From contig NZ_JAAIKR010000003.1 in the NCBI RefSeq assembly GCF_018221465.1, positions 1 through 64,000 on the forward strand: a stretch of 64,000 nt of DNA, given 5' to 3'. This document shows, piece after piece, positions 1-9,521 of the stretch. Both the position numbers and the translations under genes were made by a program. Under the pieces are notes generated by a model that ran no database searches, was not told the origin of the DNA, and worked only from the letters and a program-made list of their open reading frames with translations. How positions within the stretch are numbered: position 1 is the stretch's first letter; the number at the start of each line of letters is the position of its first letter. Origin of the DNA: Shewanella intestini. GTDB taxonomy: Bacteria > Pseudomonadota > Gammaproteobacteria > Enterobacterales > Shewanellaceae.

Positions 1-307
1 AGTTTATCTCACATGCACTTGAGGTTTGGGCAGAGCAACATGGCATTAAGTTAGATTTTATTAAGCCAGGGAAACCTACACAAAATGCGTATATTGAACG
101 ATTCAACCGCACTTATCGAAATGAAGTATTAGACTGTTACTTGTTCAATAGCTTGACTCAGGTAAGAGAAATCACAGATAGTTGGATTGAAGAATATAAT
201 TATGATCGGCCACATGAATCACTGAATGATTTACCACCCAAATTATATGAGCGGTTAAATGAGGAAAGCTCTATTAAAAAATGATCGATATAGGGGATGG
301 TTACACA
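1..307 (+). mobile_element. IS3-family insertion sequence, right-hand end only
   Basis: The first ~300 bases hold the 3' end of an IS3-type transposase gene followed by a short AT-rich tail. GGGGATGGTTACACA at 294-307 reads, on the other strand, TGTGTAACCATCCCC, which has the TG...CA form of an IS3-family terminal inverted repeat. The left end is outside the window, so the match of the two ends and the target duplication cannot be checked. The exact boundary is inferred. Confidence 0.6.
3..284 (+). CDS. IS3-family transposase OrfB, C-terminal part (5' cut by window edge)
   Basis: The reading frame is open from the window edge to a TGA at 282-284 and gives 93 residues of an rve-type integrase core. 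The segment PGKPTQNAYIERFNRTYR carries the last Glu of the DDE triad (residue 32 of the fragment) with the family Arg seven residues on (R39). It is followed by EYNYDRPHESLNDLPP, the usual IS3 OrfB C-terminus. The protein would cut and join the ends of its element. No lesion is visible in the part present, so it may be an intact copy. The first two catalytic Asp residues lie outside the window. Confidence 0.85.
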   Translation, partial: FISHALEVWAEQHGIKLDFIKPGKPTQNAYIERFNRTYRNEVLDCYLFNSLTQVREITDSWIEEYNYDRPHESLNDLPPKLYERLNEESSIKK

Positions 308-627
308 ACTATTAATCTCCATGTATTGTTAATTTAGTATTTTTAGAGTCTTTGTCTTTTACATTAACGAGCTAGCCAAGAGTAATCTAAATACTGTATC
401 TATTTTAATTTAATACATTATGAAATTAGATGTTTATGGTTGTTGTGTGGATAATTGTTTTAACTATTTCATTATTTTTAGTTATTAGTGTATAGATTTG
501 GTAGATGTTGCTAATGAAAGAGTTTAAGTATTTAATTATTGTAAATTTACATTTTTTTTGAAGTAGCTATTTAAGATATTAACTTAATTATTTTAGTTGT
601 TAATAATCCCTGTATTTGGAGTAATCA
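308..627. other. AT-rich intergenic region upstream of the wbpM-like gene
   Basis: This 320-base stretch between the insertion sequence and the polysaccharide gene is very AT-rich and has no credible coding frame. It must contain the promoter of the downstream gene unless that is read from the insertion sequence. I see no JUMPstart/ops element and no terminator hairpin. Confidence 0.5.
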
Positions 628-2556
628 ATGCAGCATTTACAAAAAATATTTTCACTTTCACGTGCTCAAAAACGACTTGTTAGTCTCTTGGGTGATAGTG
701 TATTTATTACATTGTCATTTTGGATGGCTTTGTTTGTTAGAATTGATGAAGTGCACATTTTTTCTAATATTTCATATTGGACGGTGCTATTTTTTGTCCT
801 TCCTATGAGTCTGTTTTTTTTCACCAAGCTAGGTTTGTACCGTGCTGTTCTTCGCTATATTGGTTTACATGCTTTAGTGGCAATTAATACCGGAATTTTA
901 CTTTCTACAATTTCGCTTGTTGTTGTGGCATTTTATTTAACTGCCGATATGCCTCGTACCCTTCCATTTATCTATGCAGCCTTTATGTTGATGTGTGTCG
1001 GTGGTTCACGCGTATTAATTCGTTCTTTTATTGGCACAAGTATTAAAAAAGACGGTGAACCAGTGATTATTTATGGTGCCGGTGTTAGTGGGCGCCAGTT
1101 ACTGAGTTCATTAGTGCAAAGTCGTGAATATTATCCGGTTGCATTTGTTGATGAAGACACCAATTTACATGGCACTGTTATTCAAGGGGTGAATGTTTAT
1201 TCCCCTGATGTAATTCAACAATTAACAAAAAAGAAAGCGGCGACTAAAGTGTTATTGGCAATACCAAGTGCTACGCGCTCAAAACGTAAAGCTATTTTAA
1301 CGCAACTTGAGTTTTTGTCAGTACCTGTTTTGACTATTCCGTCAACAGCTGATTTAGTTAATGGTGACAAACTCTATAGTGATGTCAAAGAAGTTGAGAT
1401 TGACGATCTTTTAGGGCGAGAAAGTGTTGCCCCTCGCCAAGATTTATTGCAAGCCAATATTATTGATAAAGTGGTTATGGTCACGGGGGCTGGTGGCTCT
1501 ATTGGTTCTGAGCTATGCCGTCAAATTTTAAGGCAATCGCCTAAAAAGCTCATTTTATTTGAGTTATCGGAATATTCTCTATACGCCATAGAAAGCGAAT
1601 TATCGCTAATGGCGAAAGAGTTAAATTTAGATGTACCAATTTTACCTATGTTAGGTTCTGTTCAAAACGAAAATCGAGTGCGTTCGATAATGCAGTCATT
1701 CGGCGTAAAAACGGTTTATCACGCTGCAGCCTATAAACACGTACCATTGGTTGAGCATAATGTGATTGAAGGCATACGTAATAATGTTTTCGGCACGCTT
1801 TATACGGTTAGGGCGGCAATTGATGCCAAGGTAGAAACGTTTGTGTTAATTTCTACCGACAAAGCGGTTCGTCCTACTAATGTCATGGGCACTACTAAAC
1901 GTATGGCCGAGCTGGTTTTGCAAGCATTTGCTAACGAAGGTAATGCAACCCGCTTTTGTATGGTCCGATTTGGTAATGTGTTGGGCTCTTCTGGCTCTGT
2001 AGTTCCGTTGTTTAGAAGTCAAATAGCTAAAGGAGGTCCTTTAACCGTTACTCACCCTGAAATTACGCGTTTCTTTATGACTATTCCTGAAGCGTCTCAA
2101 CTGGTCATTCAAGCTGGAGCGATGGGTAAAGGGGGGGATGTATTTGTGTTAGATATGGGTAAATCAGTTAAAATTGTCGATCTTGCACAAAAAATGATCC
2201 GCCTGAGTGGCTTTGATGTGCTTAATGATGAAAACCCAAATGGTGATATTGCTATTGAGTTTAGCGGTTTGAGACCCGGTGAAAAGTTATATGAAGAACT
2301 CTTGATTGGCGATGACGTTACCGGCACTAATCATGAACGTATTATGACAGCTAATGAGCTTAATTTAAGTTGGAAAGAATATGAAGTTATTTTAGATAAG
2401 TTGGATATTGCATGCAATACAAGAGACTTAGAAGGTATAAGGAATATTCTGTTAACAACACCAACAGGTTTTGCTCCTACTGATGGTATTTGTGATTTAC
2501 TTTACCAGCAGCAAGCGAAAAATATTCAGTCGCAAAGTAATATTGTCAATTTATAA
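628..2556 (+). CDS. Membrane nucleoside-diphosphate-sugar 4,6-dehydratase, WbpM/FlaA1/PglF type
   Basis: A 642-residue inner-membrane enzyme that probably converts UDP-N-acetylglucosamine to a 4-keto-6-deoxy sugar for O-antigen or capsule precursors. The N-terminus has about four hydrophobic helices (residues ~20-130). A first Rossmann motif GAGVSGR lies at 150-156 (CoA-binding-like domain) and the catalytic domain starts with TGAGGSIGSE at 286-295. STDKAVRP (409-416) and Met420-x3-Lys424 show the Met-for-Tyr variant catalytic set of long WbpM-type dehydratases. Length fits the family. GGAG lies 7 bases before the ATG. The gene stands alone, closed by a strong terminator, beside an insertion-sequence end; the rest of a polysaccharide cluster probably lies to the left. 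Confidence 0.9.
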   Translation: MQHLQKIFSLSRAQKRLVSLLGDSVFITLSFWMALFVRIDEVHIFSNISYWTVLFFVLPMSLFFFTKLGLYRAVLRYIGLHALVAINTGILLSTISLVVVAFYLTADMPRTLPFIYAAFMLMCVGGSRVLIRSFIGTSIKKDGEPVIIYGAGVSGRQLLSSLVQSREYYPVAFVDEDTNLHGTVIQGVNVYSPDVIQQLTKKKAATKVLLAIPSATRSKRKAILTQLEFLSVPVLTIPSTADLVNGDKLYSDVKEVEIDDLLGRESVAPRQDLLQANIIDKVVMVTGAGGSIGSELCRQILRQSPKKLILFELSEYSLYAIESELSLMAKELNLDVPILPMLGSVQNENRVRSIMQSFGVKTVYHAAAYKHVPLVEHNVIEGIRNNVFGTLYTVRAAIDAKVETFVLISTDKAVRPTNVMGTTKRMAELVLQAFANEGNATRFCMVRFGNVLGSSGSVVPLFRSQIAKGGPLTVTHPEITRFFMTIPEASQLVIQAGAMGKGGDVFVLDMGKSVKIVDLAQKMIRLSGFDVLNDENPNGDIAIEFSGLRPGEKLYEELLIGDDVTGTNHERIMTANELNLSWKEYEVILDKLDIACNTRDLEGIRNILLTTPTGFAPTDGICDLLYQQQAKNIQSQSNIVNL

Positions 2557-2567
2557 TTTCTCCCTAT

Positions 2568-2604
2568 AAAAAAGCGCAAATCATTTACAGATATGCGCTT
2601 TTTT
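2568..2604. terminator. Bidirectional rho-independent terminator
   Basis: AAAAAAGCGCA and TGCGCTTTTTT form an 11-bp stem around a 15-base loop. It lies 12 bases after the wbpM-like stop and 70 bases past the end of the convergent galU gene, so it can serve both. Confidence 0.85.
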
Positions 2605-2673
2605 ATTTTATATACGGGCCTTGAACTGTCGTCGTTTAAACGTTAACCCTAATAAGGGGATATCTCTTTTCGC

Positions 2674-3579
2674 TTACAATGTTTTGGCTATCGTTTTAAT
2701 ATAATCGCTAAATTCTTTGCCAATTTCTTTATGGCGTAATGCATGCTCAACACCTGCTTGCATGTATCCCAATTTATTACCGCAGTCGTGGCTTTTACCT
2801 TGCATGTAATAAGCATTCACAGTTTGGTTTTCCATTAACATTGCTATGGCATCTGTTAATTGGATTTCATCACCAGCACCAGCAGGGGTTTTCGCTAGGT
2901 ACGACCAAATTTCAGCTGGTAAAATATAACGTCCTACAATACCTAAATTTGAAGGTGCTTCTTCGATTTCTGGCTTTTCCACTAACTTAGTTAATGGTAA
3001 TGACTCACCAGGTTTGAGATTTTTTCCATTAATATCCGCTATACCATACTGATCAACTTGAGTTTCGGGTACGCCCTCTACCATTATTTGACCAACTTCG
3101 GTTTGATCAAATAATGTCACCATTTGTGCTAAGTTATCCGTTTTCAAATTGCTACTTGCTGAATCAAGAATGACATCTGGTAAAAGCACAGCAAAAGGTG
3201 CGTTACCCACAACGGTTTTAGCGCATAAAATGGCATGGCCTAAGCCTTTAGCTTGAGCTTGGCGCACGCTAATGATAGAGACATCAGCAGGGCATATTGC
3301 TTTTACTTCCGAAAGTAGCTGCCTTTTTACACGTTTCTCAAGATGCGCTTCCAGTTCAAAGCTGGTATCGAAGTGATTTTCCACTGCATTTTTACTCGCA
3401 TGAGTGACCAGTACGATTTCTTTTATACCGGCTTCAATGGCTTCTTGTACAACATATTGGATAAGTGGTTTATCCATAATAGGCAGCATTTCTTTAGGGA
3501 TGGTTTTAGTGGCAGGTAACATTCTTGTACCTAACCCAGCAACAGGAATAACAGCTTTGGTAATTTTATGTTGTTTCAT
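2674..3579 (-). CDS. galU: UTP--glucose-1-phosphate uridylyltransferase
   Basis: Makes UDP-glucose from glucose-1-phosphate and UTP, feeding lipopolysaccharide, capsule and trehalose synthesis. The chosen start gives 301 residues, the usual GalU length, beginning [15 protein letters not shown]. The nucleotide-binding signature [19 protein letters not shown] follows directly, and [20 protein letters not shown] is the sugar-nucleotide part. An in-frame ATG at 3603 (MQIKKFIL...) has a better AAGG ribosome binding site, so the true protein may be 8 residues longer. The frame stays open up to 3759, which is too long for the family. It is convergent with the wbpM-like gene and divergent from the glmM copy. 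Confidence 0.93.
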   Translation of the reverse strand: MKQHKITKAVIPVAGLGTRMLPATKTIPKEMLPIMDKPLIQYVVQEAIEAGIKEIVLVTHASKNAVENHFDTSFELEAHLEKRVKRQLLSEVKAICPADVSIISVRQAQAKGLGHAILCAKTVVGNAPFAVLLPDVILDSASSNLKTDNLAQMVTLFDQTEVGQIMVEGVPETQVDQYGIADINGKNLKPGESLPLTKLVEKPEIEEAPSNLGIVGRYILPAEIWSYLAKTPAGAGDEIQLTDAIAMLMENQTVNAYYMQGKSHDCGNKLGYMQAGVEHALRHKEIGKEFSDYIKTIAKTL

Positions 3580-3946
3580 TAAAATGAACTTTTTTATTTG
3601 CATTAAGCCTTTTATTTTATACTGAAATAACCATCTGGTGCAGATAAATTTGTATCTTTGTTGCACCATAGCGCTGTCACGGTTGTCGATGCCTCCTCTA
3701 GCAGCTGCATGCGTAATAGTGAGCCAATCATTTAAAAAGTGTTGTAAAAACGGAGTCATCCATATATCACATGGTGAATTTTGTATTTACTGTTTTTCCT
3801 AAAAAGAGTTAGCCGCCGTAACACTTTTCAATATTTAGTCATTCATTATTCTGTCATTTAGTCATATAAGCTATTTTGTTGTTAATGACATTGCTTTAAA
3901 ATAGCAATATTTTTTCAGTTAGTTTGAACTTGGGTTCGGAGAAAGC
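3580..3946. other. Divergent promoter region galU / glmM copy
   Basis: A 367-base region with the promoters of two divergent genes. It holds a weak 6-bp hairpin (ATTGCT 3890-3895 with AGCAAT 3903-3908) followed by a T run, 31 bases before the glmM start. This could act as an attenuator but is too short to call. No coding frame with a ribosome binding site is seen. Confidence 0.4.
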
Positions 3947-5314
3947 ATGTCTCGTAAATTTTTTGGTACCGATGGTGTACGCGGTAAAGTGGGAAGTTTT
4001 CCAATAACCCCCGTTTTTGCTATGAAGTTAGGTTGGGCGGCTGGTAAGGTGCTTGCCTCTGGTGGTACTAAAGAAGTGTTAATTGGTAAAGACACGCGTA
4101 TTAGTGGTTATATGCTTGAGTCTGCCATGCAAGCGGGTTTTTCTGCCGCTGGTGTTAATGTGGCTTTAGTTGGCCCAATGCCAACCCCTGCAGTTGCTTA
4201 TTTGGCATCGACATTTAGAGCAGATGCCGGTGTGGTCATCAGTGCATCTCATAATCCATATTATGATAACGGAATTAAGTTTTTCTCAAATTCAGGTACA
4301 AAATTAAACGATGCACAAGAATTAGAGATAGAAGCGTTATTAGACCAAGCACTGAACCATAATGCGATGGATTGTGTTGCTTCTGAAGAGTTAGGCAAAG
4401 TGCGCCGCATCAACGATGCTGCGGGGCGTTACATTGAGTTTTGTAAGGGCGTGTTCAATAAAGAACTGTCATTAGAAGGTTTAAAAATTGTTGTCGATAG
4501 TGCCAATGGTGCGGCTTACCATATTGCGCCTAACGTTTACAGTGAATTAGGCGCACAAGTGATTAGCATAAACGCTAAACCCAATGGAATAAATATTAAT
4601 GATCACTGCGGTGCAACACATTTAGATAGTTTGCAAACCGCTGTGTTGGTGCATGAAGCGGACTTAGGCATTGCACTTGATGGCGATGCAGATCGTATTA
4701 TGTTTGTTGATAACCACGGTCATGTCGTCGATGGCGATCAGATACTCTATATATTGGCAAAAACCGCGCAAGAGAATGGCACTTTGCATGGTGGTGTTGT
4801 CGGTACATTAATGTCTAACTTAGGTTTAGAGATGGCATTGCGTGACATGGGTATTCCATTTAAGCGCGCTAAAGTGGGTGACCGTTATGTTGTTGAACTG
4901 TTGCAGCAAACGGGTTGGCGATTAGGCGGCGAAGGTTCTGGGCATATATTACACCTAGATCATGCTTCAACCGGTGACGGCGTTGTGGCCTCTTTATTGG
5001 TACTTCAAGCTTTGTTATTGGCGCAAGCTAACGATGCAGAGTGTACATTGGAAACCTTGGTTTCTGGCATGCAAATGCTGCCACAAGTATTATTAAACAT
5101 CAAACTCACCCAAGATAACGCCGATGAAATTATTGCATCCGATGCAGTTAAACAAGCGGTGACAGAGGCGGAAAACGTGCTGGCTGATAATGGTCGAGTG
5201 CTATTAAGAAAGTCAGGTACCGAGCCGCTTATTCGCGTGATGGTTGAATCTACAGACCCTACTATGAGCCAGCAACAAGCTGAACATATTGCAAAAGCGG
5301 TAAAGCAACAATAA
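3947..5314 (+). CDS. glmM: Phosphoglucosamine mutase (second-locus copy)
   Basis: A 455-residue alpha-D-phosphohexomutase of the GlmM family that interconverts glucosamine-6-phosphate and glucosamine-1-phosphate on the way to UDP-GlcNAc. It begins FFGTDGVRG; the phosphoserine loop is [17 protein letters not shown], the metal loop DGDADRIMF, the sugar loop GEGSGHI, and the C-terminal phosphate-binding loop [14 protein letters not shown]. All key residues are present. GGAG precedes the ATG by 7 bases. In most gammaproteobacteria glmM sits beside folP/ftsH. A copy next to galU suggests either a polysaccharide-dedicated paralogue or relocation; the rest of the genome is needed to decide. Confidence 0.88.
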   Translation: MSRKFFGTDGVRGKVGSFPITPVFAMKLGWAAGKVLASGGTKEVLIGKDTRISGYMLESAMQAGFSAAGVNVALVGPMPTPAVAYLASTFRADAGVVISASHNPYYDNGIKFFSNSGTKLNDAQELEIEALLDQALNHNAMDCVASEELGKVRRINDAAGRYIEFCKGVFNKELSLEGLKIVVDSANGAAYHIAPNVYSELGAQVISINAKPNGININDHCGATHLDSLQTAVLVHEADLGIALDGDADRIMFVDNHGHVVDGDQILYILAKTAQENGTLHGGVVGTLMSNLGLEMALRDMGIPFKRAKVGDRYVVELLQQTGWRLGGEGSGHILHLDHASTGDGVVASLLVLQALLLAQANDAECTLETLVSGMQMLPQVLLNIKLTQDNADEIIASDAVKQAVTEAENVLADNGRVLLRKSGTEPLIRVMVESTDPTMSQQQAEHIAKAVKQQ

Positions 5315-5365
5315 CCCAATAGATACAAACAAATAGATACATCGACTAAATGAGTGTTATTTTGT

Positions 5366-5407
5366 TGAGATTTGAGATTTGAGATTTGAGATTTGAGAGT
5401 TGAGGTG
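5366..5407 (+). repeat. Heptamer tandem repeat (TGAGATT)4 plus two degenerate units
   Basis: Four exact copies of TGAGATT followed by TGAGAGT and TGAGGTG lie in the spacer downstream of the glmM copy. No coding frame covers the array. Such short arrays change length by slippage. Confidence 0.8.
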
Positions 5408-5504
5408 TTGTGGATTTACTCTTTAAATATGATTGATTTTAGTAAGACTGATTATTTCTGACCTAAACATTCATGACACTATAAGTACACAACATCATAG
5501 AATT

Positions 5505-5540
5505 AAAAAAGGCTTTAAGTTTTTACTTAAAGCCTTTTTT
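5505..5540. terminator. Bidirectional rho-independent terminator
   Basis: A perfect 16-bp stem (left arm 5505-5520, right arm 5525-5540) around TTTT, with A and T runs at both ends. It closes the wzi-like gene on the minus strand (stop at 5567) and, 190 bases on, the glmM copy. Confidence 0.9.
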
Positions 5541-5566
5541 ATTGTTGTAACTTTTAAACTCTGAGA

Positions 5567-7033
5567 TTAAAAATCACGTTGCCAGCCGGCATAAAATACC
5601 GTATCCCAATCACTATTTAATGTGATATCTGGATAAGTACTATAACCCACTGTGCCGCCTAAGGTTAATTTACCTTGATAAAGCGGGCGATGATAACTAG
5701 CATCAACTTGGTATAGTTGCTCATAACGTGCTGGAGAAATTGGGTTGCCACCCGGGGAGCCTTTATCTGTGCCATCCACATTGAGTTTTGCCCAGCGTAA
5801 CTTGGTGGTAAGTGATTGCTGGTTTGACAGCTGAGTGATGCCGCCGAGTACTAATACTCTTGAATCATTATCATATGTGGTGCCTAAACTACGGCCGTAG
5901 TAACGATAGCCGCTTCTATAAAATCCGTGTTCATACATGCAGTTAAATACGTCACTTGATATACCACAAGAGGCAGTTGTGTCGGTGTACTCAGCAAAAA
6001 CTCGGGTTTTAATATCTTTAAGATAAATATCAACGCCGCCCATATTTGAGGCATTAATTAAGCGATGTTTTACTTTATGGTAGTCTTCATGAGTGCGTTC
6101 ATAGTAAATGCCATATGGTACGCCCCAAGCGGTGTCAGACCATCTAAAGTCATAACCTGCGAGTAGGTTTTCTTGACCATTTTTAACCTCTGACTCTATA
6201 ACACCACCATTAGTTAAACCGTCCCACCAATCAGATAAGCTATTGCCGTAACCTTCGCCGCCCCATTGCATCACCCATGAAAACCCAACCTCTAACTTGC
6301 TAATGGGCTTTAAAGTGCCTCGTGCGCCCCAATGTTTGGCGTCAGGTACATAACGGTCGCTTTCCATTTGGCTAAAGCTGGTGGTAAATGTCCAAGGGCC
6401 AACCCAACTAAGCCAAGGCGACTCAAATGCGTTACTGTCATCTCTGCTTAATGTAATGCCTGGCATTGGTCGTGCATTTGCCGTTTGAATTAGCCCTGAG
6501 TCCCACCCAGGTCCCCAATATTTTTTAATTGCGCCGCCAGAGACTATCCAGTTGCCTAACTTTACCGCAGCAAAGCTGTCATCTAGGCGGGTTTCATTGC
6601 CATCAATTGCATCATAATGATAACTGGCGGATAACCGACCACTAAACCAGTCTTGCGTGATTGAGGTATCAACTTTTACTTCAGCTTTGTCGCGGTAATC
6701 ATTACCAAAGCCTATAAACCTAGCTTGATCGGTTGCACCGTTAAGGCTTACGCTGACATTGGTTGATTGATTCGCGTTGTCATATGCTTGGACTACTCGG
6801 TCAAAAGCCGCTTGCTGAAAAGGCGTCATTGCTTGACGAGATGAGTTATCAAGGTCCTTTTTAATGCCAGACCACATTAAAGGGTAGGTGGTGACAGGTT
6901 GAATAATCACCCCTGTATCAGCAAGTAGCTGAATATCAGCACGAAGTGCTAAATCGGTTGGCTCTACCCACCACGATGCTTGTGAGGCAAAACTCGTTAA
7001 AATGGTCAAACTGGCTAATAATTTTAGTTTCAT
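5567..7033 (-). CDS. Capsule assembly Wzi-family outer-membrane protein
   Basis: A 488-residue exported protein of the Wzi family (PF14052 type), beta-barrel lectins that hold group 1 capsule at the cell surface. The start at 7033 (MKLKLLASLTIL) gives a clean signal peptide cleaved after SQA; the frame extends upstream to 7072 but would bury that signal. Beyond it come WVEPTDLALRADIQLLADTGVI, the usual Wzi N-terminal helix, and repeated aromatic, alternating strands up to the C-terminal aromatic WQRDF. The last residue Phe is typical of an outer-membrane barrel. Neighbours are polysaccharide precursor genes. Whether the strain makes capsule cannot be told from this window. Confidence 0.85.
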   Translation of the reverse strand: MKLKLLASLTILTSFASQASWWVEPTDLALRADIQLLADTGVIIQPVTTYPLMWSGIKKDLDNSSRQAMTPFQQAAFDRVVQAYDNANQSTNVSVSLNGATDQARFIGFGNDYRDKAEVKVDTSITQDWFSGRLSASYHYDAIDGNETRLDDSFAAVKLGNWIVSGGAIKKYWGPGWDSGLIQTANARPMPGITLSRDDSNAFESPWLSWVGPWTFTTSFSQMESDRYVPDAKHWGARGTLKPISKLEVGFSWVMQWGGEGYGNSLSDWWDGLTNGGVIESEVKNGQENLLAGYDFRWSDTAWGVPYGIYYERTHEDYHKVKHRLINASNMGGVDIYLKDIKTRVFAEYTDTTASCGISSDVFNCMYEHGFYRSGYRYYGRSLGTTYDNDSRVLVLGGITQLSNQQSLTTKLRWAKLNVDGTDKGSPGGNPISPARYEQLYQVDASYHRPLYQGKLTLGGTVGYSTYPDITLNSDWDTVFYAGWQRDF

Positions 7034-7589
7034 GATGTACTCATTTACAATTTGGCAAAATGTGTAATGCAATAAATACGAGGCAAATAGCGACTCACTA
7101 CATTAATCAATGACTGATTGTTCGCGGAGATTATCCAAATTTCCCCCGTAAAAATTAGGTGGATTTTAGCATGGATACCGACGATATGTGCATATTGTCA
7201 CGGTATTCTTTATCTCATCGGTTTTTGAGTCACTTTACCCATCATTGTGCTAGTTATTTCGTTAGTTATTGTGTATTGCTGCTGCCTTTTTTGTTAATTA
7301 TTAACTGTTTATGTTTGGCTGGCTTGTGCTTTAGGTTGTAAGTTAATACCTAAACGAGTCTGTCCGCAATTGCGCGTTTTATTGTGTTAAGCCTTTAATG
7401 CGTTTGTAAGTGTTGATTGTACGTTGCGTTGGCACTTGGCTTGGTTTTTTAGCTAATAAATAACAAAGCCAAGGCTGACTGAGCATTGGCTTTTGGTTCA
7501 ACAGATTATCCCCCCCTGTGATGATGAATATCAAACGGCTATGGTAAGATAGCGAAATTAATTGCTCAAAGATCATTTGTAGGTAAAGC
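7034..7589. other. Divergent intergenic region wzi-like / rfbB
   Basis: The 556 bases contain the promoters of the two divergent genes. A 60-codon frame at 7159-7341 and a 74-codon frame on the minus strand at 7379-7603 have no ribosome binding site or recognisable sequence, and I do not call them. A C7 run lies at 7510-7516. No terminator or repeat is seen. Confidence 0.4.
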
Positions 7590-8654
7590 ATGATTTTAAT
7601 CACTGGTGGTGCAGGGTTTATTGGTAGCGCGTTAATTCGTTACTTAATCAATCATACCCAAGAGCAGGTGATCAATTTTGACTCATTGAGTTATTCAGGT
7701 AATTTAGCGTCGTTAATGTCAATTGACATGCATCCTCGCTATCGTTTTATTCAAGGTGATATTTGTGATGCGCTAGCCGTTACGCAGGTTTTACAACAAT
7801 ACAAACCTAAAGCGGTAATGCATTTGGCGGCGCAATCTCATGTAGACCGCTCGATTGATGGGCCAGGTGACTTTATTCAAACCAATATAGTGGGTACATT
7901 TCAGCTGCTTGAATCTGTTAGAGCTTATTGGCAAAACCTGGAGCAAAAAGCGCGTCTAGCGTTTCGTTTCCATCATATTTCTACCGATGAAGTGTATGGC
8001 GATTTAACCGCCACAGCGCCAGCGTTTACTGAACAACATGCTTATAAACCTAGCTCGCCTTATTCTGCTTCAAAAGCCGCCTCTGATCATTTGGTCAATG
8101 CATGGTGTAAAACCTATGGTTTACCTGTTGTTATAAGTAATTGCACTAACAATTATGGTTCACATCAATTTCCTGAAAAACTGATCCCACATATGATTTT
8201 GTCTGCATTATCGGGTAAATCGTTACCCGTTTATGGTGATGGTTTGCAAGTGCGCGACTGGCTGCATGTTGATGATCATGTTAGAGCCTTATACTTGGTG
8301 TTAACCCAAGGCAAATTAGGCGAAACCTATAATATTGGCGGCTTAAACCAAATCACCAATATTGACGTGGTTAAGCAGATATGCCAAATATTAGAGCAGC
8401 TAGCGCCGCAATATCGCCCTGAAAATGGGTTTGCTAGTTTGATTCGTTTTGTGAGTGATCGGCCTGGGCACGATAAGCGCTATGCGATAAACAGCACTAA
8501 AATTTCTACCCAATTAGGCTGGCAGCCACAAGAAACCTTTAGCAGCGGCTTACACAAAACCGTGCAGTGGTATTTAACCAATAAAGCGTGGTGGCAGGCA
8601 ATTGTTGATGATACTTACCAACTGAGCCGTATTGGACAGGACAAACAACAATGA
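7590..8654 (+). CDS. rfbB: dTDP-glucose 4,6-dehydratase
   Basis: Second step of dTDP-L-rhamnose synthesis: dTDP-glucose to dTDP-4-keto-6-deoxyglucose with bound NAD+. At 354 residues it is full length. The Rossmann motif [14 protein letters not shown] is at the N-terminus, followed by the family signatures [33 protein letters not shown] (catalytic Tyr-x3-Lys) and [17 protein letters not shown] precedes the ATG by 7 bases. Its TGA overlaps the ATG of the rfbA remnant (ATGA), so rfbBACD is one translationally coupled operon. This enzyme seems intact although the next two genes are not. Confidence 0.95.
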   Translation: MILITGGAGFIGSALIRYLINHTQEQVINFDSLSYSGNLASLMSIDMHPRYRFIQGDICDALAVTQVLQQYKPKAVMHLAAQSHVDRSIDGPGDFIQTNIVGTFQLLESVRAYWQNLEQKARLAFRFHHISTDEVYGDLTATAPAFTEQHAYKPSSPYSASKAASDHLVNAWCKTYGLPVVISNCTNNYGSHQFPEKLIPHMILSALSGKSLPVYGDGLQVRDWLHVDDHVRALYLVLTQGKLGETYNIGGLNQITNIDVVKQICQILEQLAPQYRPENGFASLIRFVSDRPGHDKRYAINSTKISTQLGWQPQETFSSGLHKTVQWYLTNKAWWQAIVDDTYQLSRIGQDKQQ

Positions 8655-8995
8655 AAAATCAGCCGTGTAAAGGGATTATCTTAGCCGGTGGTAATGGCAC
8701 CCGTTTGCACCCCATCACGTTAGGCACCTCAAAACAATTATTACATGTAGAAATTTTAGGCCGTGGTTTTGCTTGGCTTGATACCGGTACGCATGAGTCA
8801 TTGTTAGAGGCAGGGCAATTTGTACAAACTGTGGAAAAACGTCAAGGTTTTAAAGTGGCTTGTTTAGAAGAAATAGGCTTAAACAATGGGTGGCTTTCAA
8901 TTGATATCGTGAAAAAGCGCGCTGAACTAATGAGTAATAACAGTTATGGGCAATATTTAAACTTGCTTATAAAGGAGCATTTACATCAACATTAA
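8651..8995 (+). pseudogene. rfbA: Glucose-1-phosphate thymidylyltransferase with large internal in-frame deletion
   Basis: Only 114 residues remain of an enzyme normally ~290 long. The first ~30 are a normal RfbA N-terminus ([24 protein letters not shown] in two parts: GGNGTR nucleotide loop, then SKQLL). The sequence then jumps straight to [20 protein letters not shown], which normally begins around residue 210, and runs to a typical C-terminus. About 175 central residues, including the central catalytic Asp, are missing, yet the frame is kept. The product should be inactive. Stop and start overlaps with rfbB and rfbC are kept, so downstream translation may survive. dTDP-glucose would have to come from another copy (for example rffH) or not be made. 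Confidence 0.88.
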
Positions 8996-9521
8996 ATCAA
9001 CGGCTATTGATGGGGTTAAACTCATTACGCCGACTGTTTATCAAGATCATCGCGGCTTTTTTGCGCAAACTTATCAACTGGCACAATACCAGAAGTTATT
9101 GGGCGAGAATGAACCGTTTGTTCAAGATAACTACTCCCGTTCAAATAAGGGCGTATTACGCGGCATGCATTTTCAAGCGCAGCGGCCGCAAGCTAAGCTA
9201 GTTCGTTGCACTCGCGGGGCAATATTTGATGTGGTTGTGGATTTAAGAACTGACTCAGCCACGTTTAAACACTGGTTTGGTATTGAGCTCACTGAACATA
9301 ACCGCCTTCAATTATGGGTACCAAAAGGTTTAGCTCATGGTTTTCTAGCGCTTGATGATATCAATGATGTTGAATATAAATGTTCTGATTATTATCACCC
9401 TCAAAGCGAACAAACCTTGCGTTGGGATGACCCCACTATTGCTATTGAATGGCCGCAAGCTGAAGTTATTTTGTCTGATAAAGATCGCGACGGCCTGAGT
9501 TGGCAGCAATTATTTTTATGA
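8985..9521 (+). CDS. rfbC: dTDP-4-dehydrorhamnose 3,5-epimerase with ATC in place of the start codon
   Basis: Third step of dTDP-rhamnose synthesis. The cupin motifs are intact: [20 protein letters not shown] (catalytic His), [10 protein letters not shown], and [23 protein letters not shown]. No ATG, GTG or nearby TTG opens the frame. AAGGAG at 8972-8977 is followed after 7 bases by ATC at 8985, where the normal N-terminus [12 protein letters not shown] begins, so the start codon appears mutated from ATG to ATC. From there the protein is 178 residues, normal length. The first TTG (9099) would remove 38 residues including the conserved RGFF segment. AUC can initiate only weakly, so expression is probably low or lost. 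It overlaps the rfbA remnant by 11 bases. Confidence 0.85.
   Translation: MNIKSTAIDGVKLITPTVYQDHRGFFAQTYQLAQYQKLLGENEPFVQDNYSRSNKGVLRGMHFQAQRPQAKLVRCTRGAIFDVVVDLRTDSATFKHWFGIELTEHNRLQLWVPKGLAHGFLALDDINDVEYKCSDYYHPQSEQTLRWDDPTIAIEWPQAEVILSDKDRDGLSWQQLFL

Noticed and set aside
308-627. JUMPstart/ops element before the polysaccharide gene
   Set aside because: No GGCGGTAG-type ops core is present in the region.
3580-3759. N-terminal extension of galU by up to 60 residues
   Set aside because: The extension is not GalU-like and would exceed the family length; starts at 3579 or 3603 fit better.
7159-7341. 60-codon hydrophobic frame in the wzi/rfbB spacer
   Set aside because: No ribosome binding site, odd composition (many His, Cys, Ser, Leu) and no recognisable family.
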